The notes under the pieces were generated by a model. It worked only from the letters and a program-made list of their open reading frames with translations. It made no database searches and was not told where the DNA came from. Made by a program: the position numbers and the translations under genes. Positions 1 through 10,503 of a DNA stretch of 64,000 bases are shown here, one piece after another. This DNA is from Metallyticus violacea (Eukaryota; Arthropoda; Insecta; Mantodea; Metallyticidae). Position 1 is the stretch's first letter, and each line of letters begins with the position of its first letter. The stretch spans positions 20,479,001-20,543,000 of the forward strand of contig CM060838.1 of assembly GCA_030762175.1 (NCBI GenBank), written 5' to 3'.

Positions 1-907
1 TAGGATAGATAAAAGGCATCCTGGAGATATTCAAATAGTATTATAGCTTAGAAAGTCTTTGGGAGAAATGTTGTCAATCCGAGCAAACCCCGGATATACT
101 ATTTCTAGATAGTAGAGTGAGAAAATATCCTCAGCTGTTGCTCAAATCGAGCCTACACTTGCCAATTTACAGCATAGCATCCTATTGAGCTCTATTCAGC
201 TGTTTATCGCAGGGCAGTATGGACCTTTCTACATAAAGTTGTTCTCTCTCTCTCTCTGTCCATTTTTGCAGCATCTTTTCATGAGACAAAGGGGTTGCAA
301 AAGAAGATGTAGTAACCAGAATGCCTTGCGGTACAAATAGACGCTGTTGACGCTTGCACTGTATACCCACGTTGTGTAGTGTCCTCATTCATCATAGTAA
401 CCTCTGCGAGAGGCGGTGTCGGGCTCAGAGGCAGTGCCCACCTGAAATGGCTGAACATCCTCCCACTTTGCGCGTCGGGGGTTCCTTCAGAGTGAGATAA
501 GATAATTGACATGTTACATTTAGCCTATTTGATCTCCTAAAACCTTTCTCTGAATCATTCTAGTTTGGCGGTCCAGTGGCGGTGTTCTCAGAAAATGTTG
601 ATACCGAAGATCTGTGGCTATTCAAGAGTCAAATACAAAAGTGCAGTACAAACAATATACAGTTTAAATTCTATAAATGAGCACAGAAAGTAAAAAATAT
701 GAAGCCGCTATGATGAGCTTCATTTTCCACTCTGAAGAATATTGATGCCTCCTTTCGCGGTCTGGATGTCGCATCCACGCGGACTTGGATGTACTGAGAA
801 ACTCTGAAATAATCGACTTTTAAAACTGGAAATACCTACAGCGGTTTCTCAAATGCTATTAACTTTTTCGCTCAAGAAGTCAAGAGTTAGTAGAACCACG
901 ACATTTC
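1..907. other. no recognised feature
   Basis: AT-rich non-coding DNA with a short TC-rich run near 247-258. The two short minus-strand frames near 182-512 overlap each other and look like chance. Confidence 0.5.
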
Positions 908-955
908 TTCCTTCCTTCCTTCCTTCCTTCCTTCCTTCCTTCCTTCCTTCCTTCC
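908..955. repeat. (TTCC)12 microsatellite
   Basis: Twelve uninterrupted TTCC units in a polypyrimidine tract. Perfect tetranucleotide arrays of this kind are length-polymorphic in animal genomes. Confidence 0.97.
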
Positions 956-1152
956 TCCCATTCTTATGCGGAGGTCATTTGCCCCAAGTATAATTGGCTG
1001 AAAATTGAACTCGCGTTTACTGCGAGGAAACGTTGTTTAGATAAGGCAGATTACTGAAAATTGAGCAGTTAAAGAAGAATAAACGCATTTATTCTTCCTA
1101 GATAACAAGATAGTACATCACATTATTTTTCGATATAATCACCCAGTCTCTG

Positions 1153-1316
1153 TACCGCCACGGGTGCTCGAGGTCGTTAAGGCAGGACTCGTGAGAGGGT
1201 GGTCTGGATGTCAATTCCCACCATGAACGTCCTCCCTGACTGAGGTATTTTCCAGGTTTTCCTCATTCCTCATTATGGCAAATGCCAGGGAGTTACCCTA
1301 TACTTAAATTTTTCTT
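1153..1316 (+). mobile_element. SINE-A copy 1, 3'-truncated
   Basis: The left part is a degenerate tRNA-like head with a D-arm-like CTCGAGGTCGTTAAGGC and an eroded B-box. The family body follows: CCTCCCTGACTGAGG, CCAGGTTTTCCTCA and the core GGCAAATGCCAGGG. Homology to the other copies fades after about 1316, so the 3' third is missing. The head resembles a Ser/Leu-type tRNA, which suggests origin from a polymerase III transcript. Confidence 0.85.
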
Positions 1317-1821
1317 GTACAGGTTGTAGCTATACATATTTAAACAAAAACTAAGCCCGAAATAAAACCTACATGCATATAAACAATTCTTAAACTGGAA
1401 ACCAAAAATTAGAACTGAACAATAATTGGTAATAATTGGTAACCAGCACCCCTAAGCTAAATTTTTAGTCTAAAAGGAATTACAATTTCCTTATGCTTGA
1501 TCTATATATTCCCTTTATCAATTTTATTGATTTGTAAATATATGTTACGTATGTCATAACTATTCTATTAAACTTTATTTATATCCCCTTCACCTTGTTT
1601 ACTTTTATTTGATTACTTAAATTTCATTACCACCTTCTATTCAAAACTACAAATCTTCTGGTATGATGACATGAGCATTGCCTATTGAGATACCCATCTC
1701 AATTCCCGCGAAAGTTACTCCACGAGTGTTGCAAATCATTACGTCAACCTGAAGCGTCTTCTGTGCTTGAAGCTGTTGACCGCGACATTGTATTTGATCC
1801 ATATTCACCGGGGTTTTACGT
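1317..1821. other. no recognised feature
   Basis: AT-rich, with a small direct repeat of AATAATTGGT at about 1421-1440. The open frame beginning at 1685 runs into SINE-B copy 1 and is not taken as a gene. Confidence 0.5.
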
Positions 1822-1962
1822 TCGTAGATTTACGGCACGTAAACGAACCTCAAGCCTGAAAGAAGAGGCCTCTGAACAAAATTTATCGACCCTTTCATGC
1901 CCTCAATTGAATGGAAAGCTGATGACCTGAGATGTTAAAAAGCGTCCATGAATAAAATATAC
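1822..1962 (+). mobile_element. SINE-B copy 1, 5'-truncated
   Basis: Only the 3' half of the family is present, starting at the TTTACGGCACG box. The segments CCTCAAGCCTGAAAGAAGAG, GGCCTCTGA and GCTGATGACCTGAGATG follow, and the copy ends in an A-rich tail. The tRNA-like head is absent, as expected from incomplete reverse transcription. Confidence 0.85.
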
Positions 1963-3110
1963 AAACAAGCAAATGAAACATATAATAGTCAATAAGAGTG
2001 GAGTAAATATTACTGTAAACATAAGCTATACAGTGGTTTAACGAAAAGCACAATTAAATTACATAAAATATTAATATTACTTCGTGTTTGTTTGCCTTCA
2101 AATTAATATCACAAAATTTACTGGCTTAACAGTAAAACGTAACATAAAAGATTAATATAAATCTTCCTTGACTTCCAATTACAAACATTTTTCGTTTAAA
2201 ATGCAATATTTTGTACAATGAAAATTCTTGAAATTTAAGATAATTAGAATTCGTAATACATAACTTACAGAGATCAGTGGGTGAGGCGTTAAGAAGCAGT
2301 AACGATCCTAACAATTTGGAAATGTTAGTTGGAAAACGTCGAAGGTGCTACTTCTCTCCTTGCCATTCCATATACGCTCTCAGTAATCCCAGAGCAGGGT
2401 TATGATGTCATCATACTCGATGGTTCCACACTAGTCAAGACCAATAGAACACAGGGATTCGGTTGTCATGTGGATGAAAGGAAAAGAAACAGGGGTTTGG
2501 TACATGGCAACTAATGAGTCCTTTAATCCGACTCGGTTAGTTCTTTACGTTTGCAACGCCACTGGAGGGGTCACTACGATCAGAGGCCCCACTAATCTTT
2601 TCAAGTGAAGCACCTCTTCAGGAGAGACAGGTCAGTGCCGCCCATTTGGCCATTGTAAAACGAGTGTGAGGCAAGGAATCGTGCACAAGCCGGTTAACGG
2701 AGTGGCACTGACACCGTTACTAAATTGGAGGCGCACGGAACATCTCCGTCTTAACTTGATCCGGCTCTCTCACGTATATACATGACGATATCGCGCATAC
2801 ATCTGCTAAAGTTTCCTTTACTGCAATTTCCATCAACTTCGTTTCTACTGACATGAAGCCACTCTTTGTGGACCAGTAGCTTGTCTAAAAGCCAGACACT
2901 TCCGCATTAAAGTATACATAACTCCCAAACCAACGGTAAAGGTACATGCTACATTTGAGGTTTACAACACTTTTTTCCATCGGAAAGTTGAAGCGGCCAG
3001 TGAAAGTTGTTAATCTAGGCTGTAGTGTCATTTCCCTTTTTTTAATAGCACTAATATAATGTTGAAATTTTGACTTCCAGACACAGAGGTTTATGATATA
3101 AATTTAAACA
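1963..3110. other. no recognised feature
   Basis: AT-rich to about 2520, then a more GC-balanced stretch (about 2530-2780) without a convincing frame. The short frame at 2329-2514 (+) has no recognisable motif. Confidence 0.45.
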
Positions 3111-3791
3111 CAGAGGGTGCCAAAAAATGTATACACACTTCAAGCAAAGAAAAAACTGTGTTAACACAACAAAACTGAATTCACACAAACAGAAAATGAT
3201 GAGCACTAATCATCTTAGACTCTTACAGTTACAACAGTTGCTCAAAATGCCCACCATCGGCGTCGATACACTTCTGAATACGTTGAACTACTGATTGAGC
3301 AACGTTTGCGAAAGTGTCCTCAGCGATTGCAGCACATGCCGTTTCAATTTCTTCCGAAAGTGCTGCCAGTGTAGCTGGTTTTCTACGGTATACAACATCC
3401 TTAAGAGTTCCCCATAGGTAGAAGTTCAACGGAGGTTCTGTTCTGTACACACGTCTCCATTGCCTTTGAACTTCAACAGCATTCTCTGTTTCCAATGCCA
3501 CTTCAAAATTACATTCCGCTGTTCAAACGATAATCTTGTCTCCATTTTGTTGTAGCAACGCTAGCATAACGTAATGCGAGTCACATCTGTTTACAGAACA
3601 TCATACGATAATCTTACTTCATTTGTTCATTGTTGAATTAGCTGTCACGTAGCAACGCTATCATAATGTATGTGAGTCACATCTGTTTACAGAACATCAT
3701 ACTACACATTACTATTGTTTTTCGGTCCAACTTTGAAATATATTAAAAGATATCTACTGTGAAAGTGTGTATACATTTTTGGCACCCTCGG
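3111..3791 (-). mobile_element. GAGGGTGCC element, copy 1 (deleted IS630/mariner-like)
   Basis: A 681-bp element with inverted ends: the left begins CAGAGGGTGCCAAAAAATG, the right ends in GGCACCCTCGG. The right end is followed by TA; the left flank is CA, consistent with a mutated TA target duplication. Inside, on the minus strand, are the two ends of a transposase gene joined by a large deletion. The subterminal segment before the right end is present twice: GTAGCAACGCTAGCATAACG near 3553 and GTAGCAACGCTATCATAATG near 3651. It cannot move on its own and would need a transposase supplied in trans. Confidence 0.9.
3229..3545 (-). pseudogene. internally deleted IS630/mariner-like transposase
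   Basis: The ancestral start (3545, reading METRLSFEQR) is followed by a frameshift. Reading then continues in the frame with VEVQRQWRRVYRTEPP, the N-terminal helix-turn-helix part. It jumps directly to LNFYLWGTLKDVVYRRKP and ends IQKCIDADGGHFEQLL at a stop, 3229-3231. The W-G-x-L-K-D motif and the C-terminal xKCI-x-GGHFE motif are typical of the C-terminus of IS630/mariner-type transposases found in insects. The whole central DDE catalytic core has been removed, so the product cannot cut DNA. Confidence 0.85.
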
Positions 3792-4221
3792 TATGTGGAA
3801 AGTATTGTTCGAACGATCGCATTTCCTCTACAAAAGCGTGCGTTAGTTGTGCAGCAGAAACAGTTAACAAAAACTGTTATACTTTTGTCAGTCATCAAAA
3901 TGTTTCAGCTGATCATCAGCGATAAAGGAAGATTTTAAAAAATCATAATTCCCATTGGTCATTTTTTAAAGTCAAACACGAAGAGAGCTTTGAATTTTGT
4001 GACAGTTCATGACATGCAGGTTTGCATTACCTAAATTTGAAATTTTAGAGTTAGGGATCCAAAGATCGTTTGTATAACAGCCTTAAAATTGTATTACCCA
4101 CGCGTAAAGATTACAAAGAACTTTTTAGAAAAGTAAGGCAGAGCTGGATATTTTATTTTGCATAAGGCATGTTAGACCCCGTGCAATCGATATTGTCATT
4201 TGCTGTATGTTATGAAAATTA
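3792..4221. other. no recognised feature
   Basis: AT-rich non-coding stretch between a DNA transposon and a SINE. Confidence 0.5.
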
Positions 4222-4420
4222 TGGGTGGCTGAGACTGTTAAGGCGCGGACTCGTGAGCGGAAAACCTGGGGTTCGATTCATATCAAGACAGTCCTTCCTA
4301 GTTATGGTTTTTTTGCAGCAGTCATAAACGGCAAATGCCGGTTGGGGCGCTCCCTTCTTAAAAATATCCTTTCCAAGTTCTTTCCTCTCTTGTATCACCA
4401 GTGTCCACCGCCTGCGGGAA
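4222..4420 (+). mobile_element. SINE-A copy 2, diverged
   Basis: Recognisable blocks in order: GGTGGCTGAGACTGTTAAGG (A-box region), GGGGTTCGATTC (B-box), GGCAAATGCCGG, CCTTTCCAAG and CAGTGTCCACCGCCTG. The 3' end after the last block is replaced by unrelated GC-richer sequence up to about 4610. The 128-codon frame that crosses it (4225-4611) is SINE-derived and not a gene. Confidence 0.8.
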
Positions 4421-4747
4421 ATAAATACTATTTAAAAGGCGGTAGGGCCAGTGGCGCCGTTGCTACCTCTGATCCGCGCCCAATTCACCTGTCTGGAAAC
4501 ATTAATTCGTTAAGGCATTCTCCACCACTGATAGCAAAATACGGAGGGGGCCCATTTTGTGCCAGGATTATGATATCTGCAGCTATTACAGCTACCGTGA
4601 GCTGTGGATAGATACATTATCGCATCACTGCCTATTAACAGAAACATTCAAATAATACACTCAGAAAATATGGCTCGCGTTCACGTGTGGTGGTTTCTTC
4701 TCCATTGGTTGAGAGAAATTGGGTTCTTTTTAGATCGTTGATTTGAT

Positions 4748-5034
4748 ATGATTTATTTGTGGACGCTCTTTAACATCTCAGGTCATCAGCGTCCCATTCA
4801 ATTCAGAGCGTGAAACAGCCGACGAATTTTGCTCAGAGGCCTCTTCTTTCATGCCTGAGGTTCTTTTTCGTACCGAAATGTAAGACAGTGACCCACGACT
4901 TTACTTCCCTTCCGAAGGAAGCCATACTTAGGATTTTTACACCAGAAAAATAACCGTTTTTTCTGACCGGGTTTGAACCCGCGATCTTTGGTTTAGAAGG
5001 AAAGTATGAATACCCCTACACTATCAGGATAGGT
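4748..5034 (-). mobile_element. SINE-B copy 2, nearly full length
   Basis: Read on the minus strand, a tRNA-like head carries the B-box GGGTTCAAACCCG at about 4972-4984. The body follows with GTATGGCTTCCTTCGGAAGG, GGCCTCTGAGCAAAATT and the 3' end GATGTTAAAGAGCGTCC. The head has several substitutions, indicating an old copy. Confidence 0.88.
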
Positions 5035-6080
5035 TTTTTTTTTATACAAAACATAAATTGCAATGTCTGGAATTTGGGTAAATTGACCATTTATCTGAAC
5101 TAACATTATGGAATCTTCGGCGAAGGACATGCAAACATTGCCGAACGCCCATATCAGGATCATTCAGTTCGTTTACAGACAGTGATCAACATTTTTATTT
5201 TCATATGATATGGCATTTTTGTTCAGGATTTGCCAAGTTTAGCTGATTAATTGCATGTACACTTCACTGGTGACTTACTCCAGTTGACTCTTAACACGGA
5301 TCCAATCTTTCATACTTTCTGATTCAAATGCACGCTTTCACGTCTTAATAATGTCATTCTTGGGGGCTGTCGAACTGCTAACCTTTCTTGGAAGCGATTC
5401 ACAACATCTCAGTGTGGGATGTTTAGTGCAGCCATACTGTTCAACAATGTACCCCCATCATCAACGTTCCTGTTGGAGCTGTGTAATTCTACCTTAGCTC
5501 CCTTCAGCCTCATTCCATTTATACGGAGTAACTTCGTAATCAAAGAAAACATGGGAGATTTAGAACTTGGTGCTATAAATTTATGAACGGCAATTATAAT
5601 AAAGTACTCTTTATCAATGGATCAGTCACCATGGTACAATCAACTACAGTGTCTATCTGTAACTATCAGCAAAAGTAGGAAGGGCCAAAGATCTTCGAAT
5701 TCTGCATGATTCAAGTAGCCTGAGTGAATTTGCTTTCTTCTCCTCTACACAGAAAGATGATTAACATATTTTTTGGGTTCCGGTGGATTTCAGGCTGATT
5801 AATTCCTTCATTTTCTTCAACACATTGAAGCCTTTAGCTGTTGGTATGGGATGTTAAACATTTAGTCGACTTAGTGGTTGGGCGGGAGTTACTCATCCAT
5901 TCTATTGCCTCAGTGACAGATGTCATCGCTTTAAAAGTATGGATTAGAATGGTCGGGGCTGCTATTAGTTGTTTGACTTGAAAATCAAGGTGCAAAAATC
6001 GGCCTAGCTTTCCTACACATATTTTATGTCTATACAGTGTTGTTAGTGTTGCAGACGTGCAACATTTGATATTTACTAGT
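5035..6080. other. no recognised feature
   Basis: Ordinary AT-rich sequence. No frame, SINE block or transposase motif was seen. Confidence 0.45.
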
Positions 6081-6440
6081 CACGTCTTGAGCCTCAAGTG
6101 GTGCACGGCCAGGCCATGGCAGCGAGCCAGGCAGTAGATTTAGGGACCTCGGACAGCAGGACATATTTCGCGGTCCAAATTTACGGAGGTGATCACTCAC
6201 AAGAGGCCTTGAGTGATGAGGATTTTGGTCGCGTTGAAGGGCGGCGCTCGACCACGAAACAATAAAAAGGGAGGGCGAGGGTGCCTGAGTTACTGAACCG
6301 GGGGCGATCGGATTAATCCGGCCGTAACTTTCAGGTTAAGAAGCACGCGAAGGTGGGGAGACAGCGTGGGAGGGAGGCTGGCCAGAGTCGGATTCACTCT
6401 CACCTGGGTCTGCCCAGCCTCATATTCTCTAGATTTAGCG
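6081..6440. other. GC-rich, CpG-containing island of unknown nature
   Basis: About 350 bp that is visibly much richer in G and C than the flanks, with many CpG steps (for example GGGCGGCGCTCGACCACG and GGGGGCGATCGGATTAATCC). No frame above 60 codons crosses it and no SINE or transposase block matches. It could be a promoter-type CpG cluster, a non-coding exon, or a piece of an unrecognised repeat. Confidence 0.4.
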
Positions 6441-7787
6441 AATGCACGCTCCAAAGATGACATGACATCATCTCTGTCTCAGATGGTTTGTTTATGATCT
6501 ATTCAAATATTACAGCACTCTTTGAAAATAGAAAAATCAAAGTAAAAATGCCTGTCAGACGATATAATGTAAGCAGAAACAAGAATTCTGCATCGGCGAA
6601 CAGGGTTATGCCAGTTTTTTGCTCAAATCATTGAATGGTTCCTCTGTTATTCTTCCGAATAGCTTTGCATTCTTTGGGCCTGAATTTATTTATAGCAATT
6701 CCATTCTTATGTGCAGAAAAGTACAGTTTCATATTTTATTGCATTAGCAAATACAGATCTCATTAGACGCAATTTTTATTTCTGTTTATATTTAAAATAC
6801 ATATACGTTGAGTGGATTGTTTAATGACTGTTCTGATGAAATCTTTCAATTTTTCTCATTCATCTAATACATATTTTCTTAATAATATTTTATCTTTCTT
6901 AAAATCTCTTCATTGTTGCAGACAAAACATATGCTTCATTCAATGAGTCAAAAATATAGCAGAAGATAGTTTTAATATTTGAGGGGAATAGTTCCACAAC
7001 TGTCATAACTTGAATTAAATATGTGAAATTTAGTTTATTTTCTAAAGCATGAAAATTACTATTTTGCAGCTACTATATATGAAAAAAAAAACTATATATT
7101 TTCCTTGATATTAATAAAGAATCAATATAGCTGAACATACTTATGTAAATCCGTTGAAACTAAGTGGCTTCTGCTTAACTATAGCTTTTTGCAAAATATC
7201 GATATACATATATTGAATGCTAATGCAATATTGCAATATTAATTACTATTTCACTCATGCATGGCACGTCATCTTAAAATCGACCAATGAAACGAAACAA
7301 AATTTTGAATTTTGACCAATCACAGCCGGAACACGAAATAAAATTATCGAGAAAAAAAATATCAAATCCGTTTTATCACGTGACGTACATTTGTCTTGTA
7401 TCAGTGTAGCCAACTCTATACCTACACTAAATAATTCCAGAGCAGCCTTCACTGACCACTATTCTGTGTTTTCAGTTATTGCAAATTTAAGTGTTTTAGT
7501 GTGTATTCACTTAAGCAATTGTTTTTGCGTATTCAGCTAAACGGTCTGCTCTCATTTTGTAAATTATGTAACAATATCTGCCTAAGCAACCTCAAATCTT
7601 AATAAACACGTTGTTTAGAATGGTAAAATGTTTTCTTTGTTTTGTTTTTCTCAGTTGGTATTAGTAAATCGAACGGTGGCGACTATAATAGTCGACTTTC
7701 ATCTATTTCATTCTCCCGGTTCCTGAATAGGCAGGTTTTCTAAAGTATAACATTTTATACACTTCTTAATAATCTATACGCGAATTT

Positions 7788-7790
<3 letters not shown>
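6441..7790. other. no recognised feature
   Basis: Strongly AT-rich. The 65-codon minus frame at 7255-7452 shows no recognisable motif. Confidence 0.45.

Positions 7791-7874
<84 letters not shown>
7791..7874. repeat. compound (AC)19(AT)12(GT)11 microsatellite
   Basis: The AC block turns into AT and then GT, so the two arms are complementary around an AT centre. A single strand can therefore fold into a long hairpin. Confidence 0.97.
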
Positions 7875-8603
7875 TACTTTCATTCTTATTTTATTCATGA
7901 TGATTATTGTTTTATTCTGTTCATGAAATACTCCCAAACCCGTATTTGGCTCGTATTATTGACAATCGACATTCGTATGTTATTAGATTGCTTGAAAAGT
8001 TTTATATTCATAATAATTCATAATTCAAATATTGTAAGCCAATATCAGAGAATTATATTTAAATTCTTATTTTATTCCCTAATTAATATCAATGAAGAGA
8101 CTGAGGTTACTTGTGATATTATTTGCGATAATTTATGTTTTCTCGTGATAGTCTATTTTATACATTGCTATATATTTTATAAGTAACCCTATCTTACTAT
8201 CGGAAACTATGGCAGACGGCGTTTGTATAATATCTATCTTAAATCGTAAATTATTGTAAAGTTCAGGATATTTTAATTATGAAATAACTATAAAACTTTT
8301 TGTCATGGTAAGAGTTAGGTTAGACACATCAAATAAAGAATTAACATTTATCAATAGTTTAAGATGACATTTTTGTCAACTCTCACAATCGTATTCCCTC
8401 CATTGTGAGTTTTATATCTGGGTCTATAACAAATCACGCAGAAATGGATGGTATATTTATACATTTTCGCTTGTATCTTTTTTCAATTTTTTCTCGTTTC
8501 GAAATTATATATAATATTGAAAATTCTGTAAAGATTTGATATTAGATTTCTTGTTGCAACACCAAATTTGGAACCAATACATCCAAACAGATTTTAATAA
8601 CTG
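7875..8603. other. no recognised feature
   Basis: Very AT-rich. The 111-codon frame starting within the GT array (7851-8186) is a low-complexity artefact. Confidence 0.45.
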
Positions 8604-9198
8604 CTTATGCAATGAAATTGTGGAAGCACCCACAGTGTTGCATGACAGGTACTGTCACAAAAGTAAAATACAAACGCTGGAATAATTTCTCAAGAAACGT
8701 TGAAAAGCATCAGGTGGCCGAGGTCGTTAAGGCGCGAACTCGTTGGTTCGAATCCCACCAGGACCGTCTTCCCTGGTTTTCCTCAATTCTTATAAATGGC
8801 AAATGCCGGGGAGTTACCCTAATACTTAGGCCTGGAACGTTTCCTTCCTTAAAAATAATTCCTTTCCCAATATATCATTTCATCTGATGTATATAAGTGT
8901 TCATCGCCTGTGGTGCCTCAGTAGTAAGGCATTCTCCTTCCCTTTCCTTCTTTCATTAGAACATATGAAAGGTAACTCTGGATATTTATTATTCTCCAGT
9001 CGCAATATAAGTTATTTAATTAATAATGTCTCTATCCTATTTCCTTTCTTGGCTATATATTCGATCTTCTTCTATAAAGTTTTGTGTAGCTTTTCATATC
9101 ATTTCTTGAGAAGTATTTCCATGATCTACATTTTACGTTTGTGGTAGTAAAAGTCATGGAACACTGTGGGTATTTCCACAATTTCATTGTATAAGCAT
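8604..9198. repeat. 110-140 bp imperfect inverted repeat flanking a SINE
   Basis: The left arm, about 8604-8710, and the reverse complement of the right arm, about 9060-9198, align over their length with roughly 80% identity by eye. Shared blocks are AATGAAATTGTGGAA, CCCACAGTGTT, GTAAAAT and TTCTCAAGAAA. Translated outward both arms read MKLWK-x-PQC-x-MT, so they are two copies of one sequence in opposite orientation. About 350 bp separates them, including SINE-A copy 3. It may be the ends of an unrecognised element or an inverted duplication. Confidence 0.75.
8711..8930 (+). mobile_element. SINE-A copy 3 with a deletion in the tRNA head
   Basis: Starts at GGTGGCCGAGGTCGTTAAGG and keeps the B-box GGTTCGAATCC. 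About 15 bases between the two boxes, normally GTGAGAGGGAGGTCTGG-like, are missing. The body (GGCAAATGCCGGGGAG, CTTAGGCCTGGAACG, CCCAATATATCATTTCAT) is well kept. The end GTGGTGCCTCAGTAGTAA is cut off before the usual terminal segment. It lies between the two arms of an inverted repeat. Confidence 0.9.
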
Positions 9199-9262
9199 TG
9201 TATAACCTTAGTGGAAATGTGGGTTTCAAATCTGGGGTTACAACAGGAAATCTATTATTAAA

Positions 9263-9460
9263 AGTATACAAAAATTTCAGAATAAAGTGTTACGTGGGAT
9301 TATTAATACACCCTGGTACATTAGAAACGACAACATTCAGAGAGGTTTGAAAATGCTGTCAGCGAATAAATTAGAATCATGGCAGTGAATCGTGAAAAGC
9401 GACTTCACAACAATCAAAACCCAACTGTGCTTCATCTACTAGACAACAGTATCGTAGTAA
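9263..9460 (+). pseudogene. 3' end of a Jockey-type non-LTR retrotransposon reverse transcriptase
   Basis: Frame 9263-9396 reads FQNKVLRGIINTPWYIRND followed by NIQRGLKMLSANK, then a stop. Shifting frame just before that stop gives VNREKRLHNNQNPTVLHLLD. These match the conserved C-terminal tail after the reverse transcriptase domain of insect Jockey-like LINEs: Q-x-K-V-LR-x-I-x-x-APWYVRN, then LHxHxNxLxxxLLD. The catalytic domain is absent, so this is a 5'-truncated, frameshifted relic. The opposite inverted-repeat arm lies just upstream. Confidence 0.8.
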
Positions 9461-10415
9461 AAATAGTAGAAAGAAATCTGAAGACTTAATGCAGTGTTTT
9501 TGGTTCCCACATAAAAAATGCAAATACTTTGCAAAATTATTCATTGGAATAATTTCAGGCCTAACAGTGATTTATTATAAATTGAAACTACTACATAAGT
9601 GTTTTTACTTAGTTGTAGTGTTTACTTAAGTGTAGTACTTACTTAGTTGTAGTATATGTATTTAGTATTAATAACTTTAATTTTTTTTTAATCTTTGCAT
9701 TATAATAATAGCTGCTGAGGTATTTGTCTGACCTTTTATATCGTTATCATACTGAAAAGAAATGTGAAAATGTTGATTTTGTAGTAATATGATCATCTAT
9801 TTGATTCTTGTTGATTTCTCTGCTTGGAAAACTTTCTTTTTTTGTTCATCTTTGTTAAACCTTTAAAATTAAATCAAATATTATTTAAAACAAGTGTATG
9901 TAAGTTGTTGCTGGTATTGGAAGTGAGAAATATCTCTTACTGTAGCATGATGGAAATAGGTCTATCATGCACAGTAGTTAAGAAGTGCTCTTAGATACCT
10001 GGGCATTTATACTGTAAATTAAATTGTATGATCTAAGTCATTGAAAAGGTAGCAAAGTACCCTGATACAAATGATGGACTCTAGTGCAGATTACATTGGC
10101 AATAGATGAAAATTAAACATTAAAGATGCTAGACCCTCATGTTTAATTAAGCTGTTAACTCACTTAGGGGTACCTACACGTGAATTACAAAACCCGTAAG
10201 TAACCGTGAGTATTGTGAAGTAACAATATGACACAAGTGTATTTCATTTAGCATTGCATATTTCCTGCATTTTGCAGAAGTGACTTATTCATTAAAACAT
10301 TTATTCAAAGAGAGAATTATTTTCTATTTGATATTTCTACACAGTGATTCTTGTTTTTACAAGCAACAGACTCTGTAATGCATATGATAATAGTGCAGCA
10401 CTGTGCTTGTTGCAG
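9461..10415. other. probable intron sequence upstream of the FERM exon
   Basis: AT-rich with no coding signal. The last part before 10415 supplies the splice acceptor, CTGTGCTTGTTGCAG. No further mobile-element block was recognised. Confidence 0.5.
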
Positions 10416-10503
10416 GGGGCAGTTACCAGCCATGGCGGAACTCAGCTACCTAGACAAAGTGAAATGGCTGGAGATGTATGGCGTGGACCTCCACCCAGTA
10501 CTG
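10416..10503 (+). CDS. exon of a FERM-domain (band 4.1 superfamily) protein
   Basis: An 88-bp exon between an acceptor (TTGCAG, ending 10415) and a consensus donor (GTAAGT, from 10504). The first base completes a codon begun in the previous exon. The remaining 29 codons read GQLPAMAELS then YLDKVKWLEMYGVDLHPVL and stop exactly at the donor on a codon boundary. The LEMYGVDLH string is the hallmark of the F2-F3 junction in FERM domains of band 4.1, FRMD and EPB41L proteins. These bind membrane proteins and phosphoinositides and link them to cortical actin. Which family member this is cannot be decided from 29 residues. The next exon should begin in phase 0 and encode the start of F3; it was not recognised downstream. 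The in-frame extensions on both sides are intron read-through. Confidence 0.88.

Noticed and set aside
4225..4611. 128-codon frame
   Set aside because: Its first half is the translated tRNA-like head and body of SINE-A copy 2.
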